Positions 47,065 through 58,182 of a stretch of DNA of 64,000 nt are shown here, piece by piece; position 1 is the stretch's first letter, and each line of letters starts with the position of its first letter. Under the pieces are notes generated by a model. It was not told the DNA's origin. It was given only the letters and a program-made list of their open reading frames with translations, and searched no databases. The position numbers and the translations under genes are program-made. This DNA is from Schizophyllum amplum (taxonomy: Eukaryota; Basidiomycota; Agaricomycetes; Agaricales; Schizophyllaceae), in contig VDMD01000011.1 of the NCBI GenBank assembly GCA_007026445.1, forward strand, positions 372,001 through 436,000, read 5' to 3'.

Positions 47065-48983
47065 ATGAACCCAGACCAATCACCCCCAACTGGCGATAGA
47101 GACTCGCTTACGCCGACGCCCGGGCCGCATGCAGGACGGTCGGCGGCCACCCTGGATGATGATACGCAGAGAGACGCAGACGCGCCTAGCGACTCAGATG
47201 TACCATCTGCTTTCTTGCCAGGCCGCGATGACGCACACGAGCGGGACGAGCCATCCGAGGACAAGCCCGCGCGCGAAGACGCTGCCACCTTCGACGCCAC
47301 CCGGCGCGAATCCACGCTCTCCCACCTCCCCAGCCCGCCGCTCACGCGGAGCAACTCGCGCGAGTCCACGGTGACCACGACGCGAGAGTCGACTGTCACC
47401 GCCACGCGGGCCGACCCCGACGAGAAGACAGAGTCGACGCACGGCGAGGCTGCCGCCTGGCATCCCCTGCACGGCGACGAAACGAAGGAGGGCGCCACGC
47501 AGGACCTGACCGTGATCGTCGAGGACGGCGAGCAGGTGGTGGACTCGAGCGGGAAGCTGCTGTTCCCGGAGGACGACGAGGACAGGGAGAAGCTCACGCC
47601 ATCCCGGCGCACGTCCCACTTGCGCCTCGACCTCACTCGCAGCCGGGAGCCGCAGCCTTGGGATCTCGTCGACCCTCCGGACACGGATGGGAAGCGGCCC
47701 GCATGGGGCGCGACGCCAAGGGGGTTCAATACGATGAGGAGTAATCCGACGTGAGTTTGCGCGGTGTCCCTCAGTATTATTGTGTTCATTGACGAGCGCA
47801 CCACTCCCCGCAGTACTCTACGCCCCCTGATACCCAGATCGAACTACTTTACCGGTCCCCCGCCCCCGGACGCGGCCTTCGGCACGGCGCCTGTGGGGCA
47901 GATCGGCGTGCACCACCCACGGGAGATCGTGCGCGTCGAGCGCGACTACTCGGGCGGCGAGCTCATCCAGTTCGCGCCAATATATCCGCTGGAGCTGGAG
48001 GGTCGGGTGAGTCGACCGTTCTTTCAGACCCGTCGGGCCATGACTGTATGAGACCACGGCCTCGAGGAGTCAGCGACCCGCTATGCTTTCCATATACTTG
48101 CATATCAAGTACTAAGTCGCCTCCCACCAGATAACCCCCACGCAATTCCTCGAATCCATCAACGCCATCAACGAGCTGCTCATCGCGGCGCACAGCACGC
48201 GGCACGCGTTCGTCGACAACACGGTCGCGGTGCTGACGCTGCAGTTGTCGAGGCTGGTTGTGGAGTCGCATTATGATAAGGTGGGTTTGGTGTGCTGTTT
48301 CTGTTCTTTCAGTAGCTGGTCATGCGCAAGGCGCTGTTGTTTCGACCATGTCATGCGCTATGGCGTGAAGCGCGCCCTGGGCGGCTGCCTCGAGCGCGGC
48401 ATGTTTGTTCTCAGTAGCGCGCCATGCACTGCACCGAATCGGACTACGACACGAGACCGTCCGCTAACCCAACACGAGAACACCCGCTGACCCAACTCAA
48501 TACGCCCGCCGCCCCAACATGAGAACCCCCGCTAACCCATCTTGCAGACGATGCAGCGCTTACGCTCGCTCATGGACGAGCTGAACGTGGAGCTCTACAA
48601 CCCGGCGGGGTTGAATATGTTGTGGCCGGGCAAGGTGGCGTTTTTGTTTGTGAGTTCTTTTTGTTTCCTGTTAGGTTGTGGGGTTTCCTGTCTTTCTTTT
48701 CGTTCGTTCTTTGGATTTGTTCGGTTTGTCGAGGAGGTTTTGGCTGCAGGAGGTTTTTGGTAGAAGTGGGGTATTTTGGTTGAAGGTTGAAGTGGAGTTT
48801 TCTGGTTGAAGTTGGGTTCTTGTCGAGGAGGTTTTGCGTTGTCAAGGAGGTTCTTGGATGAAGTGGAGTTTTTCGTTGAAGTGGGGTTTTTTCCGTATCT
48901 TGGAGGAGGCGGTGGTATTCATGAGTTCTGCGAGAACTCGAGCTGACGAAAGTTCTATACAGTTGGAGATCGAGTACTACTAG
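47065..48983 (+). CDS. Golgin A7/Erf4 domain protein (palmitoyltransferase partner)
   Basis: Exons are join(47065..47750, 47814..48006, 48131..48280, 48548..48649, 48963..48983), 383 residues. The first ~230 residues are hydrophilic, Ser/Thr/Asp/Arg-rich and probably disordered. From about residue 245 the Golgin subfamily A7/Erf4 fold is clear: RVERDYSGGELIQFAPIYPL, ITPTQFLESINAINELL, VAVLTLQLSRLVV, then LRSLMDELNVELYNPAGLN and the C-terminal FLFLEIEYY. Erf4/GCP16 is the accessory subunit of the Erf2/DHHC9 palmitoyltransferase that modifies Ras at ER/Golgi membranes. The last exon is 21 nt and encodes only LEIEYY plus stop. The last intron is long (313 nt) and contains an imperfect minisatellite. 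Assignment is strong. Confidence 0.92.
48650..48962 (+). repeat. Imperfect minisatellite inside the last Erf4 intron
   Basis: This 313-nt intron is G/T-rich on the plus strand. From about 48,768 to 48,890 it repeats short units of the type GTTGAAGTGGRGTTTT and GTCGAGGAGGTTTT in varying order. The rest of the gene has introns of 63-267 nt, so expansion of this repeat probably explains the length. Confidence 0.65.
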
Positions 48984-49826
48984 TGCGCGATCCGATGGTG
49001 GTCCTCCAGCCGCGCCACTGGTGCTATTTCGACAGTGGTCCCGACCCCGCTGCTACATGATTCGACCGCCCGCTACATGACTCGACCCGCCGTATCAGGA
49101 CCTCGACCCTGTCATTCCATGGCTTCGCGTTCGTCGATATATGGCCCCCACTCTGTCATTTCATGGCACCTACACCGCCGTTCCTTACCTCGCCAGACAT
49201 GTACGCTCTCTTGGATATTTGCGCCTTCTCTTGTTATACCTCGTCGACATGCTTCGTCCGCACATACTTCGTCCTGGGTTATCTGCACATCCCTTCTCGT
49301 CTCGCACGCCTTACATTGCCTTCGACCCGTCTCGCGCGTACCCCGTGCAAGTACTACGCACATCCGCCGTGTCACCACGTCCCTTACCTCGCGCGTCTTT
49401 GTATCGAGCATACCACCACCCTTGCTGCACGATCTCCTGCATGTACTATCCACCTACCGGTTTGCTTGTACATATTTATCATGTTTTCCAGGGGGTTAAT
49501 GTGAATATCATTCAAAGTGCACGGAGAGACCGATACAGAAGTGCATAGGTATGGAGAGGGGTGTTGGACGTAAAGGGGGGGTTGCTGTGCGCTGAAGCGA
49601 CACTCGCGCACCCATCTATATTGACCGCAGGTTTTGTCTGTCCGTCCGAGTCCGGTTTTCTTGTGCCTCTCTGGCGAAGGACCTACCTACTGATACCATT
49701 CGAGGTGGATATACGATTCGCTGGAGGTGGAGATGGACGCGCGGCGAAGATGAGCGCGCGCGAAGTGTTGAACGTTGAAGCTGGTATGTGAGCTCCATTC
49801 TCTGTCGCCCAGGATCGGCCACGGCT

Positions 49827-49842
49827 CCCCCCCCCCCCCCCC
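49827..49842. repeat. C16 homopolymer tract
   Basis: Sixteen consecutive C residues on the plus strand. Such G/C tracts are mutation-prone and can form quadruplex-like structures on the G strand. The exact length may be affected by sequencing error. Confidence 0.85.
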
Positions 49843-49982
49843 TCGATTGATAGGTGGCGGACCAAGCGGACAATGGAAATTATTGGCGGACAACGGTAAT
49901 CGTTGACAGGCAGGTGCGGGAGAAGGAACCTAAGCGCTGCGCGCCTCGTGCTGTTGAACGCTTGCCAAGAGATGTTGCAACG

Positions 49983-50110
49983 TTGAACGCCCCGCCCAGA
50001 TATGTTGACCTCCCCGCCCAGATATGTTGAGCCCCCGCCGCGGGTTGTGGACCTCCCGCCAAGGCATGCTGTCCCCGCCGAGGTCGGAGGGTTGTTGAGT
50101 CCCCGCCAAA
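49983..50110. repeat. Minisatellite, ~22-bp units
   Basis: Degenerate direct repeats of the type GTTGANCNCCCCGCCCAGATAT. The first two copies are nearly identical; later copies drift and vary in length. Confidence 0.75.
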
Positions 50111-50437
50111 CCCAGTCCGCGTCCACCAAAGTCCGTCCGTCCACCGATGTCCAATCCGTTTGCCAAATACCGGTGCCTTCGCCAAAAGTCCAGCCTGTCC
50201 TTTCGTCCAAGGTCAAAATTAATCTGATTCGCTCACCGTCAGCTAATGGGTGCGCAGTACGGGCTCTGTGGTTCGCAGTATGGAGGCTGGCGCACCTGCT
50301 GTGATCTCCCGCGAATGAGTCGTTGGAACGACGGTTGACCTGCTGTCCAAAGATAACATGGAAGACGTCAATGCTTCCCCGTGCGCACCCCTCGATGCTT
50401 CCCCGCACCCCCTCGTACTGGGCTTCTGCGCGATGCG

Positions 50438-50700
50438 ATCCCAAACGTTGGCGCACAAGAGGTCCAGACATCGGCGCACAAGAGGTCCGCGATCCAAATA
50501 TTGGCGAAAAAGAGGTCCCGCGGTCCAATGGGCGCGTAGCCAAGTGGCTCCAGAAATTCGCGCACGAGAGTTCCAGAAATTCGCGCATGAGAAGTCCAGA
50601 CACAGCGCCAGCGCACAAGAGATTCGCGATCCAATGGGCGCGTAGCCAAGTCGCGTCACAATGGGCGCGTAGCCAAGTCGCGTCAGACGAATGGGTCCTG
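50438..50700. repeat. Tandem repeat cluster including a 27-bp unit
   Basis: Two almost identical 27-bp copies containing ATGGGCGCGTAGCCAAGTCG start at 50,634 and 50,661, with a related copy at about 50,528 and a truncated one at 50,691. They are preceded by copies of a GGCGCACAAGAGGTCC unit (from about 50,450). Confidence 0.8.
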
Positions 50701-50759
50701 TCAGTCGCTCCAGCAATTGGCGCACCCCAGATAATTGACACACTGCGGCCCGCGGGGCT

Positions 50760-51062
50760 CCATTGCGAGTGCGGAGGCGCATTGCCAAATTGCAAGTGCG
50801 GAGGTTCCTTGCAAGCAGGTAGGTCGACTGCATTGCAAGTAGATCGACTCCATTGTAAGTACGGAAGTCGACTACGGTACGGAGATCAGCCAGAGGTCAG
50901 CGGAGGTTCCCACCAGGTTCTTCAGAGTGACAGACGATGCTGCTCAAGTATGACATCAGGTGAGGCATTTTATGGCCGACGGTGGTCGATGGCCGACGAC
51001 AGTGCTCGCCTACGACAGGCTCGATGGCCGACGACGGTGCTCGATGGCCGACAACATTTTTC
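50760..51062. repeat. Further short tandem repeats
   Basis: Two small clusters: GCGAGTGCGGAGG/GCAAGTGCGGAGG plus GTCGACT-containing units at 50,763-50,880, and three to four copies of CGATGGCCGACGACGGTGCT at about 50,987-51,055. Confidence 0.7.
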
Positions 51063-51908
51063 TGTCGCCGCCGACGCTTTCTGACGGCCGATGCGATGCG
51101 CTCGCGGACGGCTGACGTCGCTCGAGTCATTGCGACATCCATGAGCCTGCCTGGCCTTGGCCACGATGAGGATAGGCTGGAGAGCGCACTGCATCGACTG
51201 GAGGACACACTGCATGGGGGCGCTCTGCATGGACATTGGACCTCCCTTGACAGATGCTTCCGACCCCTTCGCACCACCGTGACCGCTCCTTCGAATGGCC
51301 GTGACCTGAGGTTCGACTTGGGTTCGACGGCCTCGACTGACCCTGGGCCTTGATTGGATTCCCCCGTTCGAAGTCAGGCAATGTGGCCGACGGCCGTTGC
51401 GTTGGACGTTCAGAGCAGCAAGCGCTCGTTATGTAAAGCGACCGACCGAAGTCGAACAGGTGGGGAGACGGGTGCCACACGCTGTCTTCGTCGGCCCTCG
51501 GGTGCCATCGTGTAGGCGAAGGAAGTTGCGCGCGGAAGAGAGAGGTTCAGGCAAAGAATACGATGCCTTGGACGGACACGCTCAGCGGTGTGGTTCTGGT
51601 TCAGGTGGGCGGGCGCTCGAGATGCCAACTGTGTTCCAGCAAGTTCCGGCGTGAGACCGTGGCAACGCCGACAGGGGCAAGTCACGTGACTGAGATCGCG
51701 TCTTGGTAAGCTCGGGAAGGGGCAAGCGATCTGAGTCTTTCCACCGACTGTCGTCAATCCATTGTGGCCGAAATTCCACTTTGTCTCTGCCGTCCATCAG
51801 GTCCTCAACTGCGCCACCGTCGGTCTTCCTCTTGCTTTGCTTTGTCAACGGCAACATAGCCTGAATAATCGCCGCCGCACGATATATCCGTCATCGAGCG
51901 CCCGTGCG

Positions 51909-53855
51909 ATGGAGACCTTCTCCGATATGAACATGACACCCTTTTGGGACCTCTCGCAGGCCTCCCAGTTCTCCCAGCTGCCCGACGACGACTTCCTCGC
52001 CCTCCTCCAGAAGCAGTTCCCCAGCGTCGGCGGCGACAACTTCAGCACCAACACCTTCGACGGTGTCAACCCACGCAGCCTCACCAGCTTCCCCGCCCCG
52101 ACTTTTTCCCCACCGTCCGAGGAGAGCAGCCCGAGTCCGCCCTCGTCTAGCAAAGACTCGACGGACGGTAGGAATGATGAGGAGGCTGGCGAGCCGCCTT
52201 TGAAGCGAAAGGCGAGCCAGGACGATCTTGATGATGAGGGGCCCAGCCACAAGACACAGCACACTGGTAGGCGAAGTTCGAGACTATCCGCTGCTCGTCG
52301 TCCTCAGCCCCGTGTCTCAGCCCCAGCAGCAACGACGTCGACGAAGAAAGGCGCAGGGAACGGGCGACGCAAGTCGGCCGGCGGCAACAACACATTGACG
52401 GCGGTAAGTGATCATCAGCTTAGCGCGTGTTTCAGCCGCTCATCCATTTATAGGAAGAGTCAAGACTGTTGAAGAGGAAGGAACAGAACCGTGCAGCCCA
52501 GCGGGCATTTAGGGAGCGCAAGGAAAAGCATGTCAAGGATGTACGTTGCCAGCGCATATACGCACTGCCTTTATCTGACATCATATTCAGTTGGAGGACC
52601 AAGTCGCAGCATTGGAGGCGAAGAACCAAGAGGCGTCGTCCGAAAACCAGAACTTGCGCGACATGCTACAGCGTTTACAGAGCGAGAACATGGCCTTGAA
52701 GCAAGCGCAGTTCACATTCGCCGTCCCCAAAAACCCATCAACAAACGAGCGCGGATCCCTCAGCTCGGACGCCATGCTCTTCAATCTCCCCCGATCAGGC
52801 TCCACATCCTCATCCCCGTCTGCCGTGTCCCCACCTAATTCGAACGGTAGCCCAATAGATTGGAATACGCTCACCACGTTCGACAACAACAGCATGCACC
52901 TCCTTGACGACACGCCGCAGCCGACCGCAAGCTCGAGCGCGATGCAGATGAATCTCGGTGGGTTCGAGACCGGCAAGCCATCGCCGCCGGACAGCAACGG
53001 GTTCAACTTCAACGGCATGAACTGGCAGTCCGACTCGGCGAACCTCGACGACCTGTTCGCCGGCTACCTGAGCCAGGGCTCGGGCCCAGTGGACATCAAC
53101 GTCATGCTCGCCACGAGCCCGCCGACGAACGGGAACGGCAACGGGAGCAACGGCAATGGCGGCGGCTCGAGCATCACCGGCATCAGCCCCGTCATCCACA
53201 ACTATACCCCCGCCGCGCTCCGCTCCAACAGCAGCATCTCCACCCCTGCCGCCACCCACTCCGCCTCTCCCGTCGACTCGGTGTCGATACGGACACCGCC
53301 GGAGCAGTCTAGCGGGGATAGCACGCAGCATATACCGGGCAACGAATGCCCGCGGACGAAGGCCGAGTTCCAGAAGCACAGCGAGGAGCTGGGCGAGTCG
53401 GCGTTCACGTCGCCGTCGCCGTCGTCGGCATTTACGTCCCCGCCGCCGACGTCTGCGGCGGAGGATGCGGCGCTGGCGTCGGGCGAGGCGTGCTCGACGC
53501 CGATGGGCGTGGTGAATAATTTGCGGAAGGGGATGGATGGGACGATCATGTGCAAGGGGACGCAGTTCCCGAAGACGGAGAAGAGCGACAAGAATATCGA
53601 GGTGTTGAAGGCGTGGAGGACGATCACGAACAGTCCGCTCTACAAGGTCAGTCGCCGTGCGGGCAAGGGTGGTGGCGATGGGTGATTAGTGTTCGCTGAC
53701 GCGCTTGCTTTCCCTCTTCCCAGGACGTCGACATCAACGAGCTCTGCTCCGAGTTCACGTCGAAAGCCCGCTGCGACGGTACGAAAGTGGTTCTGGAACC
53801 CTCTGGTGTTAACAAGATCCTCGAAGGGTTGAAGACGAAGGGACCGGGGCACTAG
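51909..53855 (+). CDS. Yap1/Pap1-type bZIP transcription factor
   Basis: Exons are join(51909..52403, 52454..52540, 52591..53646, 53724..53855), 589 residues. The basic region KEQNRAAQRAFRERKEKHV (about residues 174-192) has the AP-1/Pap1 DNA-contact pattern NxxAQxxFR, and is followed by a leucine zipper starting LEDQVAALEAKNQ. The rest is disordered, with Asn/Gly and Ser/Pro tracts. The C-terminus has cysteines in EACSTPMG, TIMCKG, INELCSEFTSKARCDG, as expected for the Yap1/Pap1 redox-sensing cysteine-rich domain that masks the nuclear export signal under oxidative stress. This class controls thioredoxin, catalase and drug-efflux genes. A 54-nt in-frame segment (52267-52320) has GT...AG borders and may be an optional intron; I kept it as coding. 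Assignment is strong. Confidence 0.92.
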
Positions 53856-54675
53856 ATGGCGGGCGGCGCGGGGGTGTGCGCGTGGCGTTCTTCATAGACC
53901 GCGCGCGGCGCCCTCCATAGACCGCGCGTCCTCCATAGACTGTCACCTGGCCGTCCGCTTTGTGTGGTATAGCACTCTACACATCGCTGGCCGGCTGTCC
54001 TTCGGCGTTCGCTCTGTCCGTTCGCTCGTGGCCTGTCGCCCGTTCGTGGCTTACTGTTCAATCGCGGCCTATCCTACGTTCGTGGCTTTTTGTCCGTTCG
54101 CCCTCATCCTTCATCATTGGCATGGTTTTACACGTCGCATGGTCCCTCGGTTGTACACATAACGATATCATATATAACGTTACGGTTTCCCGCTGCTCCG
54201 TCCTTCCCTCTTTGTATCCTCTACTCCAAGTTTCGAACCGTGCGCTGCCAGGATACGGTGGCGGACGGGGTTGTGTATCAGTATACTCTTTTGACATGAC
54301 TTGCCGCGCTGGGTTTGGGCCGTTGGACGTAGGGTGCGTGCAGTCGTTGTTTCATTTTCCTCCTCTTTCCTTCAGTCGACGTTGGCGCTCCGACGTTGAT
54401 GCATTGATGTCTCTTCGAGTTCGTGTCTTCAGTACATCGTGCTGTCCCGATGACTGTACTACTACTGATCCTGTACGCCTTGCGCTGAACAGTGGCTCTT
54501 ACATACCTTACAATATGACAACTCATTACTGCAGAAAGAATAGAGAACCCACTCAAACCTTCCGCCAGTCATCGAAGAAAGCTAACAGCGAATTTGCGCA
54601 CGTTTGTGTCGCGATTGATATTGAACAATGAGCCACGCACGTGGCCGTCATTCCCGACGCCCGTTTCCAGTGCAC
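53856..54675. other. Intergenic, no gene recognised
   Basis: About 820 bp downstream of the bZIP gene. It has short tandem-like phrases around 53,885-54,080 (CCATAGACCGCGCG, GTTCGTGGC) and pyrimidine-rich stretches. An open plus frame covers 53,960-54,631, but it has no recognisable domain and no splice context. Confidence 0.45.
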
Positions 54676-54683
54676 GTTCGTCG

Positions 54684-54820
54684 CTAGGTTCGGATCAAGC
54701 CCCTCCACGCGCGCGCACGCGAGTATACCTTCCTTTTTTGGACTACTAAAAAAGCCTCCGCGAGCTTGCGAAGGACGCGGCACGCCGCGTGCCGGAGCGC
54801 GGGGCTTGCTCCGAACCTAG
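54684..54820. mobile_element. MITE-like element with 20-bp inverted repeats and target-site duplication
   Basis: The left arm (54684-54703, starting CTAGGTTCGGATC) and right arm (54801-54820, ending CTCCGAACCTAG) are inverted repeats with a single mismatch over 20 bp. The element is flanked by the direct repeat GTTCGTCG (54676-54683 and 54820-54827, with one base shared with the right arm), so the duplication is 7 or 8 bp. No transposase is encoded. An 8-bp duplication and short inverted repeats fit hAT-type non-autonomous elements. The interior has a further small hairpin (CGGCACG...CGTGCCG). Confidence 0.8.
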
Positions 54821-55054
54821 TTCGTCGCCTTCAACGTCGCTCCGACGCAATTTTCGTGGAATTCCAAGTGCTACTAAATATACAAGACAGGCGCGCAGGA
54901 GTCCTTGTCAGTCCTTGGGAAGCCGAAAGTTAGATAGCCAGTGCTGCTACAGGCGAGGGTAGTGTGTACGATGTCAGTAGGTACTCCAGTCAGTATGTAC
55001 GGGTCGACCTCAGTCGTGGAGGTCCCGAGCTCACTCGATGGCGCACACGGAGAC

Positions 55055-58000
55055 CTAGGAGCGCTCTTGCGACCGACCATTGTACAGACTCTCGTCCACC
55101 CAGTTGCTGCGATCCTGGCCCGTGTTAGCGTTGTACAGCGGTACGGGCCACTGCTCCCCGCTCATGCGCGAGGGCTGCCGTCGTGATGCGCCGCTGCCCG
55201 TGGATCCGCTGGAGTTTGATGACCTGTCGCAGGGGTTGGACTATGATTGAGGCAGCCAGTTCGAACACTCGTTACCTATGCATGCTACCAGCTACTGGCG
55301 GCGGCGGTGGCGGACGTCTTGTGCTGATGGCGCGGACGACGACGGGCGCGGCGGCTGGGATAGTGGTGGTGCTTTGCACGGTCCCGTAGTTCGTCTTGTC
55401 GCGCGTGCAACAACGCCGCATCCCTATGATGAGTCTTTGGTGAGCCAATCGTGGACATACGAGAAGGGTGAGATACGCACATGCGAAGATACCATATAGC
55501 AAGATGAGGATGATGAGGCCACAGACGACCGTGACCGGGATGGCGATCTGCAGGTTCGAGGTGTACCAAGCCTAAGCATGTCAATTCGGCTTAGTATCTG
55601 GCTGTGCATAATTGGACACGTCAAACTGCGCACCTTGGCTGTGTCTAAGACGCTGCCCTGTATGCATTTGCCGCTGGCGCAGGTGCCACCGTACCCGCAG
55701 GGTGACCCATCGATGACGTTGCTGGTGAGAACCACGCAGCCATTCGAGTTGTTGGGGTCCTGGCAAGAGACTCTGCAGGTGTTGTCCGAGTGGTCTGGGC
55801 ACGATCTGGTGAGGTTCATGCTGGCGCCGAGAGCCTGGCATTGTTCTGTAGGTAATGGTAAGCGGGTGCTCGCCATGGTTATAACCGCGACTTACGCGCA
55901 ACGGAAGTGCACTGGCCACTGGCGCAGGCGAGACCGTCCTCACCGCAGCTCTGACCTGTAAGGATTGCTTAGTACACGTCATGAGGAGATGGAGGTGGGA
56001 CTTGCCGTTGGGAACGATTTTGTCATCGGGGCACGCCCCGCTGTTGCCCGAGCACACTTCCTCCACATCGCACATAGCGTCGCGCGCGGCGCGGCAGACC
56101 TCCCCCTTCCCCCGAAAGGCACACGTATCCGTGCAGCACGCGTCATTCGTCGGATCGCACACCGAGCCCTGCGTAAACTTGCACGTCGCCGCGTTACAGC
56201 ACGTCGAGTCGATGCCGCTGCCCGGGTCGCAGTCCTCGCCGTCCTCGACGATGCCGTTGCCGCACATCTGGAGCGAGACGAGCGGCTGGGTGGCCGCGGC
56301 GGCGTCGATGAGGCAGCTCGTGTTCGTCTGGCTGCCGTCGACGCCCTGCATGACGGCGCAGATGTTGCCGATGCTGCAGGGGGAGAAGTTCTTCTCGGAG
56401 CTTTGGGCGACAGGGCTCATGATGAATTGGGCGTCGGCATCGCAGGTGTTGGCGGAGAGGGGGCAACAACTGGTGGATGGCACGGTGCAGCCGTCGGCGC
56501 ACTGGAGGGGAATGTAAGTCTGGATGTGGTGAGTTGTAGAGACCAAAACTTACATCGTGCTGGTGATGGTCGGCAAGCGGTAATTGAGAGACAAACGAGG
56601 ATATAAGGATATAAATGTACACGCACAATAGCACCAAAGTTGTGTCCGATCTCATGCGATACGACTTGCCATTCTGTAAGTCCGGACGTAGAGACCGCTG
56701 TTCCCGAGACTGTTTGTGGCTGCTCGCCTGCCGCTGACTGCTGGCAACTACGAAGTGAATTTTAGTACAGATCAAAAAGATTGAAATGAGTACCAACAGT
56801 GTTCCCAACCATGCAATGCCGACCTCACTTCCCGAAGGGCACCCACTCATAAGATGCCACAGACCGACGCCATCGTCGCCCTTGTCGCCGCGCCACTGCG
56901 AGAACAGGCTGAGGCGGTCGTTGAGGGTGACGCCCGTGTCAGCTTCACATTCCGTATTCCACGGCATGTCGTCGGTCGCCGTGGCCGGGCAGTCGGGGTC
57001 CTGGACCTGAAGCTCGATGATACCCAGGGACACATTTAGAGTGCTCTACGTTGGGAGTTAGCTGGACGTCACGGCGCGAGCGTAAGAGAACTTGCCTTGT
57101 AGAGGGCGCTGGCCATGTTCCAATCGCTCAGGATCTGCTGCGTCGCATTTTCCTTGGTACCGTACTTTGCAACATACTTGCAGTCTGCTGCAACACCCAT
57201 GTACAGCTGTGGAGGTATTGGATTGAGAGTATGACTCTTCCGACGCGGTACTTACAACTTTCTGGACCTTGGGGCACCCATCCGTATTGTTGATCGAGTT
57301 CGCGAAGCTGAACTTGCATTAGCATCGAGAGCATCGAGGCCTGAGGTATACCTACTTGACACCCATTCCGCTCCCTGCGACATCATCGCGACGACTGAGA
57401 CCGAAGATCTCGAGCCCTCCCCATGAATCACTTGAAGGAGCATGGAACGGCATCTCCGTGTTGTACGCCAAGTCGTCGTGTCCACACGTTTGGGGTGCCG
57501 TCGCCGCCGCCACCTTCGGAGTACCGATGTCGGAATCACGAAAAATGACAAGTTCTTCGGTGAAGTCGACAACGTCACCGAGCTCGGGGTCGACAGGCTT
57601 GCGCACGCGAGCGTAGTGGTCCCTAGTCATAACGTGGTATGTGGTGCCGTGCGCTTGAAAGGCGCCTTCGAACACAGGCGGGTGAATCTCGTCCCCTTGG
57701 TCGTGGACGACAATCCGGGCCCATCCGAGGACACCCTCCGCGTCTGTGACGAAAGAAGATGCATCCTTGCGCATGCGCATATCCGTATACGTGGGGGAGA
57801 CGACATGACCCTCGTAGGCGAGGACATGGGATTGGAGCAAGGGGAACGTCTTCGATGATTTCGTGGCAGAGTCGTGAGACACTATGCGTGCGGAGGGGTG
57901 GATGAGGTGCTCGTTGGGGTGCAGATGGAAGTGAAAGATATCGTCGAAGGCTTCCAAGGTGAGGCGGAACGAATCGGTGTGCTTGAGCACAGGGGAACGA

Positions 58001-58182
58001 TCTTGATCATGAGTGCGCTTGCTGAGTAGACTGGGTGATGTGCGGGGGAGGATGTCGAGTGCGATGGTATGCGGATGCGCGACGCGTGCAAGGGGTTTGG
58101 ACGCGGTGCTGTGTGCGACGACCGAGGGGAATATGTAAAGAAGCAGAACGACCAGCGTGGAGGCGAACGTCCGTGTCAACAT
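55055..58182 (-). CDS. ADAM-type membrane zinc metalloprotease
   Basis: 12 exons: complement(join(55055..55223, 55276..55423, 55481..55571, 55634..55845, 55896..55955, 56006..56501, 56554..56559, 56627..56747, 56798..57045, 57096..57206, 57256..57307, 57356..58182)), 846 residues. Order: signal peptide (start MLTRTFASTLVVLLLY), prodomain, dibasic SRRDD boundary, reprolysin-like catalytic domain with HEIGHNFGAIHD (about 444-455) and Met-turn FIMSP, cysteine-rich disintegrin region (CGNGIVEDGEDCD onward, about 535-620), one transmembrane helix (IAIPVTVVCGLIILILLY, about 720-741) and a Pro/Ser-rich cytosolic tail. Fungal ADAMs are known but their substrates are not. The third zinc-ligand His lies in a 6-nt microexon. 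Two introns are GC-AG (57046-57095 and 55956-56005). An in-frame ATG at 58260 is an alternative start, but 58182 gives the proper signal peptide. Confidence 0.92.

Larger units (their letters stand above)
48984..51908. other. 2.9-kb repeat-rich region without a recognised gene
   Basis: Between Erf4 and the bZIP gene. Several local tandem-repeat arrays (listed separately) keep long frames open on both strands, including a 370-codon minus frame (49,683-50,795) that lacks an ATG start, but the products are repeat-derived and unlike any family I know. The right end holds the bZIP promoter. Confidence 0.55.

Noticed and set aside
49683..50795. 370-codon minus-strand ORF and overlapping 253-codon plus ORF (50323-51084)
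   Set aside because: Both frames are kept open by tandem repeats, start without or far from a good ATG, and give repetitive products such as ATWLRAH and WARSQVAS copies.
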